From the NCBI RefSeq assembly GCF_025420585.1, contig NZ_JAOEGB010000012.1:62001-126000 (forward strand): 64,000 nt of DNA, written 5' to 3'. Shown here piece by piece: positions 58,398 to 64,000 of the stretch. Every line of letters begins with the position of its first letter. Position 1 is the stretch's first letter. The stretch comes from Planotetraspora sp. A-T 1434 (GTDB lineage Bacteria > Actinomycetota > Actinomycetes > Streptosporangiales > Streptosporangiaceae). The notes beneath the pieces were generated by a model that was not told the origin of the DNA, did no database searches, and was given only the letters and a program-made list of their open reading frames with translations. The position numbers and the translations under genes were made by a program.

Positions 58398-60638
58398 ATG
58401 GCTGGCCGGAAACGCTCTATTCGTTTCAAGATTTTCGCGATCCTGCTGGTCCCGGTGACCGCTCTCGTGGTGATCTGGGGGTTCGCCGCCACGCTCACGA
58501 TCCAGGGTGGCCTCGAGCTGCTCAGGATCCAGACGATCTACAACGACGTCGTCATCCCGACGAGGGACCTGCTGGCGGAGTTGCAGAACGAACGGCTGAT
58601 GTCCGCTACCTACCTCGGCACGAACACCACGCTGCACACCGAGCTCGACGCCCAGCGCCACCGGACCGACTCGGCGACCGACAACCTGATCCGCGTGTCG
58701 CGGCAGGCGCGGGACGACACGCCCGGACCCATGTGGGACCGCCTCCAGGAGCTCATCCGGCAGATGGGCAAGATCCAGGACCTGCGCCGCCAGGTCGACG
58801 ATCGCGGCCTGTCGCGGCTGAACGCCATCGAACGGTACAGCGACCTCGCGGAGGTCGGCTTCCAGACCTACGACCGGTTGATGATCTCGCCCAACCTCGA
58901 TCTCGTCGAGCAGACCAAGGCCATCATCCTCATCACCCGCAGCCGCGAGATCGTGAGCCAGCAGTCGGCGCTGATCACGGGCGCCCTCGCCGCCGGGCGG
59001 ATGACGCGGAGCGAGCACGACGCCTTCTCGGCCATGGTCGGCAAGCGCCGGCTGCTCTACCAGCTCGGCACGAGCCTGCTCGACGCCGAGCTGATCAAGC
59101 CGTACGAGCGCCTGAGCGCCACGCCGTCCTACACCTCGTTCGTGGCGATGGAGGACAGCATCGTCACCCAGGTGCAGCCCGACAGGCCGCTGCCGGCGAG
59201 CGCGGCTCCCTGGCACAGGACCGCCGAGATGTGGATCATCAACCTCGCCGGGGTCAACGCGAGCAAGACGATCGCGGATCGCGCCATGCCGCTCGCCAAG
59301 GGCGTGCTCTTCCGCATCGGGATCGCGGGCGTCCTCGGCCTGATCGCGGTGGCCGCCACCGCGTTGATCTCCCTGCGGTTCGCCCGGAGCCTCACGGCCG
59401 AGCTCGTCGAGCTCCAGAGGGCGGCGCTCGAACTGGCCGACCGCCGGCTCCCGGCGATCGTCGACCGCCTGCGGCGCGGGGAGGACGTCGACGTCGCGGC
59501 CGAAACGCCGCCCATGCTCTCCGGCGGAGACACGGCGGAGGTGGAGAACGTCGGGAACGCCTTCACCTCCGTGCAGCACACCGCCATCGAGGCCGCCGTC
59601 GGACAGGCCGAGCTGCGCAAGGGCGTCAACAGCGTCTTCCTCAACCTGGCCCGCCGCAGCCAGTCCCTGCTGCAGCGGCAGCTCTCCATGCTCGACGGGC
59701 TGGAACGGCAGGTCACCGATCCCGACGTGCTGGAGCAGCTGTTCGGCATCGACCACCTGACCACCCGCATGCGCCGCCACGCCGAGGGCCTCATCACGCT
59801 GTCCGGGGCCGCCCCCGGCCGCGGCTGGCGCAACCCGGTCAGCCTCTTCGACGTGGTCCGCGCGGCTGTCGAGGAGGTCGAGGACTACCTGCGGGTCAGC
59901 GTCGACGTGGCGCACGGACCCGCGCTCGTCGGCGGCGCGGTCACCGACCTGGTCCACCTCCTGGCCGAGCTGGTCGAGAACGCGACGATCTACTCGCCGC
60001 CGCACACGCAGATCTTCGTCCACGGCGAGCTCGTCGCCCGGGGCTTCGCGCTCGAAATCGAAGACCGCGGCCTCGGGATCGCCGCCGAGGAGATGGCCCA
60101 GTTCAACGAGCGGCTCGCCGACCCGCCCGAGTTCAACCTGGCCGACAGCGACCGGCTCGGCCTGTTCGTCGTCGGGCTGCTGGCCAAGCGGCACGGCATC
60201 CGCGTCTCCCTGCGGACTTCCCCGTACGGTGGCACGAGCGCGATCGTGCTCCTCCCGCAGGAGCTCGTGGTCGAGAACGCCGCGGGCGACTACTCCGTCG
60301 AGTCGCTGGTTCCGCCGCAGCCCACGCCCCCGCCCGCCCTCACGCTGACGCCGCTCCCCGAGGACATCCCGGCCGTGCCGGTCGCACAGGTCGCCGAACC
60401 CCTGGAGGCCGCCGAGCTCGCCACGCTGGCCGGGCTCCCCGACCTCACCGGCCCGACCGGCGGCATGACGGGCATCGCCGACATCGCCGACATCGGCGAC
60501 ATCCCTGACATCGACGCCGAGGACTCCCTGCCCCGGCGCGTACGGCAGGCGAACCTGGCACCGCAGCTCCGCGAGGAGCGGCGCGATGTCTTCTCCTCGT
60601 TCCAGGCAGGGTGGCAACGCGCGCAGGAGGAGTCATGA
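58398..60638 (+). CDS. Conservon-type sensor histidine kinase (CvnA-like)
   Basis: A 746-residue membrane histidine-kinase-like protein as in actinomycete conservons. First helix about 12-38, an extracytoplasmic nitrate/nitrite-sensor-like helical domain (about 40-300), second helix about 305-330, a HAMP-like linker, then the dimerisation region VFLNLARRSQSLLQRQLSMLDGLE, and an ATPase domain with the N box HLLAELVENATIYSPP (about 517-532) and G box EDRGLGIAAEE. The usual phospho-acceptor H box is not recognisable, as is common in this group. The tail has a short (I-x-D) repeat (IADIADIGDIPDIDAED). The stop overlaps the DUF742 gene start. Confidence 0.9.
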   Translation: MAGRKRSIRFKIFAILLVPVTALVVIWGFAATLTIQGGLELLRIQTIYNDVVIPTRDLLAELQNERLMSATYLGTNTTLHTELDAQRHRTDSATDNLIRVSRQARDDTPGPMWDRLQELIRQMGKIQDLRRQVDDRGLSRLNAIERYSDLAEVGFQTYDRLMISPNLDLVEQTKAIILITRSREIVSQQSALITGALAAGRMTRSEHDAFSAMVGKRRLLYQLGTSLLDAELIKPYERLSATPSYTSFVAMEDSIVTQVQPDRPLPASAAPWHRTAEMWIINLAGVNASKTIADRAMPLAKGVLFRIGIAGVLGLIAVAATALISLRFARSLTAELVELQRAALELADRRLPAIVDRLRRGEDVDVAAETPPMLSGGDTAEVENVGNAFTSVQHTAIEAAVGQAELRKGVNSVFLNLARRSQSLLQRQLSMLDGLERQVTDPDVLEQLFGIDHLTTRMRRHAEGLITLSGAAPGRGWRNPVSLFDVVRAAVEEVEDYLRVSVDVAHGPALVGGAVTDLVHLLAELVENATIYSPPHTQIFVHGELVARGFALEIEDRGLGIAAEEMAQFNERLADPPEFNLADSDRLGLFVVGLLAKRHGIRVSLRTSPYGGTSAIVLLPQELVVENAAGDYSVESLVPPQPTPPPALTLTPLPEDIPAVPVAQVAEPLEAAELATLAGLPDLTGPTGGMTGIADIADIGDIPDIDAEDSLPRRVRQANLAPQLREERRDVFSSFQAGWQRAQEES

Positions 60639-60988
60639 CAGAAGAGGACTTCGGCCCCTTACTCCGCCCCTACACGCTGACCCGCGGGCGCACCCGTCCT
60701 ACCGGCCCGGAGTTCGACCTGATGACCATCATCAGGACGGCGCCGTCAGCCTACGGACGTACGGCCGGGCTCGCGCCCGAGCATCTCCGGATCCTGCACA
60801 TCTGCCAGAGCCCGGCCTCGGTGGCCGACCTGACGTCGGACATCGGCCTGTCGCTCAACGTCGTCCGCATCCTCCTCGGCGATCTGCGCGAGCAGGGGCT
60901 GATCACGGCCCGGCCGCAGGCCACGGTGGCCCAGCTTCCCGAGGAGCGCATCCTCCGCGAGGTCATCCAGGGCCTCAGGGCGCTGTAA
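60635..60988 (+). CDS. DUF742 protein (CvnC-like)
   Basis: A 117-residue winged-helix-like protein of the DUF742 family, the CvnC component of conservons. FGPLLRPYTLTRGRTRP, LAPEHLRILHICQSPASVADL, SLNVVRILLGDLREQGLI. ATG is preceded by AGGAGGAG and overlaps the kinase stop (ATGA). In a full conservon a roadblock/LC7 protein (CvnB) comes before it and a small GTPase (CvnD) after; neither is here. Confidence 0.92.
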   Translation: MTEEDFGPLLRPYTLTRGRTRPTGPEFDLMTIIRTAPSAYGRTAGLAPEHLRILHICQSPASVADLTSDIGLSLNVVRILLGDLREQGLITARPQATVAQLPEERILREVIQGLRAL

Positions 60989-61006
60989 CCGGTCACGAGC
61001 GGCGAA

Positions 61007-61426
61007 TCACGAGCCCCCGAAGGCTTCGATGAGCGAGCCGACGTGCCCGCGGGCCGGAGCGGTCAACTCGTCGACGTAGTGGTCCAGCAGGGCCACGAAC
61101 CGGCCGACGTCGTCCGTCTCGACCGGGGGAAGGTCGAGCCGGCTCTCCTCGTCGTCCAGCACGAGATCGCCCGTGATCGTGAACACGTCGTCACCGACGC
61201 GGACGCGCACCTCGAAGACGAGCTCGTGACCGGGCAGCGTGAGCTCCATGCCCAGCCGTACGGCACGGCCCGCCAGGTCGGCGATGGGCTCGGTGCGGAC
61301 GTGGGGGAAGTAGTCCTGGGCGACGGACCGGCCCGCCTCCGCGAAGCGCGCCGCCGTACGCATCAGCGCTCGCAGGAGTTCGGCGGCAACCTGACTGTTG
61401 GCGTCCACCCCGGCAGGGTAGATCAC
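61007..61426 (-). CDS. Hypothetical soluble protein
   Basis: A 139-residue acidic protein: an N-terminal helix (AAELLRALMRTAARFAEAG), a beta-rich middle (ELVFEVRVRVGDDVFTITGDLVLDDEE) and a C-terminal helix (VGRFVALLDHYVDEL). No family recognised. GTG 61426 or GTG 61408 may be the start. Convergent with the DUF742 gene. Confidence 0.65.
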   Translation of the reverse strand: MIYPAGVDANSQVAAELLRALMRTAARFAEAGRSVAQDYFPHVRTEPIADLAGRAVRLGMELTLPGHELVFEVRVRVGDDVFTITGDLVLDDEESRLDLPPVETDDVGRFVALLDHYVDELTAPARGHVGSLIEAFGGS

Positions 61427-61514
61427 GCAAAGGAGTCGATGAGGCGAATCATCGAGGTGGACGCGGATTCTTCGGGAAAAGCGCAGGAAGGCATGGTTGG
61501 GACCAGAGCGTGGA

Positions 61515-61868
61515 TCACTGGAAGGCGTAGCACTCCACCTCGGCCCGGCGATAGGTCAGCCCGCTCTCCACGGAGTCCTCGACACAGGCCCGCTGCCTGG
61601 GGCTGAGCGTCAACTCTCCGCACACGGTGACGCTGGAGTAGGTACGGCAGTCGAGCTCAGGGTTCGGCGCGCCGATGAAGTACTTCCGCTCGACCTCCGA
61701 CCGGCACTGCTCCCGGGCGCCGGGCGTGTCCGCGTAGCGGCACTGGTTCATCAGGATGTGGTATTGAGCCTCGCTGACCTCTTGCTGCTGACCACCCTCG
61801 CCTCCGGCAGCGACCGTCCCGAGCATGGTCATCGCAGCGAGCGCGGCGACAGCGACGATCTTCTTCAT
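61515..61868 (-). CDS. Small secreted cysteine-rich protein
   Basis: A 117-residue protein with a signal peptide (about 1-22; KKIVAVAALAAMTMLGTVAA) and six Cys in the mature part (NQCRY, EQCRS, LDCRT, TVCGE, RACVE, VECYA), enough for three disulfides. ATG is preceded by a GGGGGGAA run. Function unknown; its position apart from other genes gives no clue. Confidence 0.75.
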   Translation of the reverse strand: MKKIVAVAALAAMTMLGTVAAGGEGGQQQEVSEAQYHILMNQCRYADTPGAREQCRSEVERKYFIGAPNPELDCRTYSSVTVCGELTLSPRQRACVEDSVESGLTYRRAEVECYAFQ

Positions 61869-62152
61869 AGCGTTCCCCCCACTACGTAAGTACCCGCCAT
61901 GCCGAAATTCCGACCCTTGTCACATACCGGACATATCTCGCGTTATCCGCTTACTCGGGTATTGGCAGCGCGGCGTTCCGTCATAAGAAAGTCGACGTCG
62001 TTGCTACTTTCGGCAAATAAGCGATTACGCAGTGTGACTGAAAATGATCAGGGGTACGTGTGGTTGCGGATCCGACCGCGTGGGCCCGCGTGGCGGCCGA
62101 AACACAAAACGGGCCCGAATCAGGTCACTTCTACATCAAACGGAGCTATTTC

Positions 62153-62512
62153 GTGCGATTTGTACACGCAATCACGACAGGTGCGCTCGTTCTCGCCGGC
62201 GTGGCGGGCACGGGCCTGGCCGCGCAGGCGGACAGCGACCCCCACCTGCCGCCCTCAGCGGTCAAGTCCTTCGACGGGTACCAGCTCGTCCAGCTTCCCA
62301 ACGCCAACGTCCCGAACTTCACCCGGCGCACCGTCTACTGCCCGAGCGGCAAGCGCGTCGTCGGTGGCGGCGGTGAGGCCCAGGGCAACGACGCCATCCT
62401 CGTAGGAAGCTTCCCCACGTCCGACGGCACCGGCTGGATCGCCCTCGGCCGCCAGAACAACTACAGCACGGTCGGCATCAGCGTCTACGCGATCTGCGCC
62501 AACGCGAGCTGA
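62153..62512 (+). CDS. Small secreted beta-rich protein
   Basis: A 119-residue exported protein. The start is GTG 62153 with GGAG 7 bp upstream, giving a signal peptide of about 26 residues that ends near GLAAQA. The mature part reads as beta strands: TRRTVYCPSGKRVVGGGGEAQG, ILVGSFPTSDGTGWIALGRQ, VGISVYAICA. One Cys pair (YC, IC) could form a disulfide. A closing hairpin follows. Function unknown. Separated by 284 bp from the divergent six-Cys gene. Confidence 0.78.
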   Translation: MRFVHAITTGALVLAGVAGTGLAAQADSDPHLPPSAVKSFDGYQLVQLPNANVPNFTRRTVYCPSGKRVVGGGGEAQGNDAILVGSFPTSDGTGWIALGRQNNYSTVGISVYAICANAS

Positions 62513-62527
62513 TCCCCTAAATCGACG

Positions 62528-62569
62528 GCCGTGGGGGTCGCGGGCCCGCCCGCAACCCCCACGGCTTTC
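62528..62569. terminator. Hairpin after the small secreted protein gene
   Basis: GCCGTGGGGGTCGCGGGC (62528-62545) and GCCCGCAACCCCCACGGC (62548-62565) form an 18-bp stem with one mismatch, followed by TTTC. Starts 15 bp after the stop codon. Confidence 0.82.
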
Positions 62570-62758
62570 GCCGCCGGATCAGGACCGTAGGGTCCATGCC
62601 TTCTGTGCGGTTCGACGACGATGAGCTCACGGGAGTTGGCAACGGTTCGACGGCGGCGTGGCGCGAGAGCCGCCTCGCGCTCGTGACGGATCCTTTCCCC
62701 GGGCCGAGTTGACAGTGCCGTCCGGGGCGGGAAACGCTCGAAGTGTCCGCGCCTCATC

Positions 62759-63187
62759 ATGAAGGGCGGCATGCCGATGACGAGGAACGCCCATCCCTTG
62801 CCGGGCGACACCCGGGTGGCGGCGGTGACTCAGGCCCGGCTCACCCGGAAGCCGCCACGGCACGCCACCTCCGGCCGGCGCATGCTGTACACCGATGACC
62901 GGCTCACTGTCTGGTCGGCCACGGTGCGCTGGGTCCGGCTCAGCGGGGAGATCGACCTCACCAACAGCGAGGCGGTCGCGCTGGTGCTCGCCGACGCCCA
63001 GCAGGGCGACGACCTGGTGCTCGTCGATGTCGGCCAGGTGACGTTCATCGACCTGTCCGGCCTGCGGGCGCTGGCCCTCCTGCCCGGCACGCCGCCCCGC
63101 CGCGGGATTCGGCTGGTGAACAAGCCGCCGTTCATGAGACGGCTGCTGCGGACGCTCGGTGGCCGGCCGGGTCAGCCGGCGGGCTGA
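62759..63187 (+). CDS. STAS-domain protein (anti-sigma factor antagonist-like)
   Basis: A 142-residue protein whose last 100 residues are a STAS domain: RWVRLSGEIDLTNSEAVALVL, DDLVLVDVGQVTFIDLSGLRALALL, with the Ser in IDLSG at the usual phosphorylation position. Such proteins bind an anti-sigma kinase. The start is uncertain: ATG 62759, 62771 or 62777, or ATG 62882, which would give the bare domain. Its 3' end overlaps the end of the convergent HxlR gene by 16 bp in a near-palindromic stretch, so both proteins end QPAG. Confidence 0.85.
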   Translation: MKGGMPMTRNAHPLPGDTRVAAVTQARLTRKPPRHATSGRRMLYTDDRLTVWSATVRWVRLSGEIDLTNSEAVALVLADAQQGDDLVLVDVGQVTFIDLSGLRALALLPGTPPRRGIRLVNKPPFMRRLLRTLGGRPGQPAG

Positions 63188-63588
63188 ACGGGCACGGGCC
63201 GTGGCTCCTGGGCGGCCCTGAGGTCATACGTCTCGCGAGCGGCCAGGATCTCGGTCACGTGCTCCTCCGACCAGTGCTTGATGCCCTCCATCAGCGAGAC
63301 CACGCTGCCGCCCAGCTCGCTGAGCGAATACTCCACACGGGGCGGAATCGTCGGATAGACCGTGCGGATGACGACCCCGTCGCGCTCCAGGTTCCGCAGG
63401 GTCTGGGTGAGGCTCTTCTGAGTGATCCCGTCGAGCCGGCGGCGGAGCACGCCGAACCGGATCGGGCCGTCCCGCAGGGCGTCGACCAGCAGGCATGTCC
63501 ATCTGTTGGCGATGGCGTCCAGCACAGTCCGCGAAGCGCAATCCCTCAGGTACGCGTTGGCGGAGAACTTTCTCGGGATGGTTTCCAC
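63172..63588 (-). CDS. HxlR-family transcriptional regulator
   Basis: A winged-helix regulator of 138 residues. Features: DCASRTVLDAIANRWTCLLVDALRDG, RFGVLRRRLDGITQKSLTQTLRNLERDGVV and PPRVEYSLSELGGSV. The start is taken as GTG 63588 because this leaves 96 bp for promoters before the divergent gene; an ATG at 63660 would leave only 24 bp. Likely represses the divergent dehydrogenase gene and itself; HxlR proteins often sense aldehydes or quinones. Confidence 0.88.
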   Translation of the reverse strand: METIPRKFSANAYLRDCASRTVLDAIANRWTCLLVDALRDGPIRFGVLRRRLDGITQKSLTQTLRNLERDGVVIRTVYPTIPPRVEYSLSELGGSVVSLMEGIKHWSEEHVTEILAARETYDLRAAQEPRPVPVQPAG

Positions 63589-63684
63589 AAGGTACCTATA
63601 TACCGCAAAAGTGCCTTCTTTCGTTTGGATACCGGTACGCCGACGATTGGTCTCGCACATTCCGTCGCGAATGAGGAGATCACA
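63589..63684. promoter_or_regulatory. HxlR / dehydrogenase divergent promoter with palindromes
   Basis: Contains AGGTACCT (near 63590) and TACCGGTA (near 63631), two perfect palindromes sharing GTAC/GGTA elements, in an AT-rich stretch between the divergent genes. This is where an HxlR operator would be expected. GAGGAG at 63672-63677 is the ribosome site of the plus-strand gene. Confidence 0.5.
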
Positions 63685-64000
63685 ATGCGTTCCGTCACCC
63701 AGTCCGCTTTCGGCGACCCGTCCGTGCTGGAGATCGCCACGGTGGATCGCCCCTCACCTGGGCCTGGAGAGGTCCTGATCAAGGTCGGTGCCATCGGGGT
63801 CAACCCCGTCGACGCCGCCGTCCGGGCCGGCTTCTACCCGTTGCTCGGCGACCCGCCTTTCACCGTGGGGTGGGATGTCGCGGGCGTGGTGGAGACGCCG
63901 GGGCCGGGCGTGTCCGCGTTCGCACCCGGCGACGTAGTGCTGGGCCTGCTCGCGTTCCCCGGCCCCGGCAATACCTACGCCGACTACGTGACCGCCTCGG
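63685..64000 (+). CDS. Zinc-type alcohol dehydrogenase / quinone oxidoreductase, partial
   Basis: First 105 residues of a medium-chain dehydrogenase/reductase; the gene runs off the window. MRSVTQSAFGDPSVLEIATV, PGPGEVLIKVGAIGVNPVD and GWDVAGVVETPGPGVSAFAPGDVVLG are the N-terminal catalytic-domain signatures of the NADPH:quinone reductase branch. It lacks the Cys-based zinc site of true alcohol dehydrogenases in this part (NPVD instead of C-x-x-D). Divergent from the HxlR gene and probably its target. Confidence 0.9.
   Translation, partial: MRSVTQSAFGDPSVLEIATVDRPSPGPGEVLIKVGAIGVNPVDAAVRAGFYPLLGDPPFTVGWDVAGVVETPGPGVSAFAPGDVVLGLLAFPGPGNTYADYVTAS

Noticed and set aside
58350-60617. Open minus-strand frame of about 755 codons across the cvnA-like gene
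   Set aside because: The kinase-like plus-strand protein has clear membrane helices and ATPase motifs; the other frame shows none.

Overview
The window is high-GC DNA (C/G-dominated third codon positions, frequent GTG starts, GTGA/ATGA stop-start overlaps) from an actinomycete. The second nuo cluster ending in htpX, the fused korA/korB pair, a conservon-type kinase with its DUF742 partner and an LCP-terminated exopolysaccharide locus all fit Actinobacteria. A filamentous member of the Streptosporangiales is my best guess, by inference only. I see no rRNA, tRNA, CRISPR array, transposase or phage gene.

Layout. (1) 0-8.1 kb and 13.7-16.3 kb, minus strand: a complex I cluster in two blocks, nuoA-B-C-H and nuoI-J-K-L-M-N, followed by htpX. 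No nuoD, E, F or G is present. (2) 8.2-13.7 kb, between the two blocks: a helix-hairpin-helix membrane protein, a three-gene WXG100-like / large effector-like / lipoprotein module, a small GntR regulator with a divergent partner, and a two-domain membrane protein coupled to nuoH. (3) 16.7-19.6 kb, plus strand: korAB, a 2-oxoacid:ferredoxin oxidoreductase, closed by a strong hairpin. (4) 19.8-55.3 kb: a cell-surface polysaccharide locus. It holds dTDP-rhamnose genes (rmlA, B, D and a distant rmlC), nucleotide-sugar modifying enzymes (Gfo/Idh oxidoreductase, two DegT aminotransferases, two left-handed beta-helix acyltransferases, an epimerase), glycosyltransferases including a GT26-GT2 fusion, a WbaP/WcaJ-type initiating transferase, a flippase, an O-antigen-ligase/Wzy-like protein, two Wzz-like proteins, secreted beta-helix and DUF4082 proteins, and an LCP ligase. 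(5) 55.3-64 kb: crotonase, GntR/FCD regulator with an EamA exporter, a cvnA-cvnC partial conservon, two small secreted proteins, a STAS protein, and a divergent HxlR regulator / alcohol dehydrogenase pair cut by the window end.

How the parts may work together. The nuo genes would give most of a proton-pumping complex I lacking its NADH-input subunits and NuoD. The neighbouring KorAB makes reduced ferredoxin, so ferredoxin-driven input is a reasonable hypothesis. The polysaccharide locus is close to a complete Wzx/Wzy-style pathway: an initiating phospho-sugar transferase, rhamnose and probably an acetamido-uronate or amino sugar, flippase, polymerase, chain-length proteins, and an LCP protein that could attach the product to the wall.

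Most unusual signals. First, a 53-bp repeat family built around TGATCA palindromes occurs in the two intergenic gaps between convergent genes at 21.3-21.7 kb and 29.6-29.7 kb, and once inside the EamA exporter gene. Second, in the 9.2-11.8 kb module the C-terminus of a 682-residue WXG100-like protein and the lipoprotein encoded directly after it share a homologous domain of about 60 residues. Functions are inferred from sequence features read by eye; no database search was possible.
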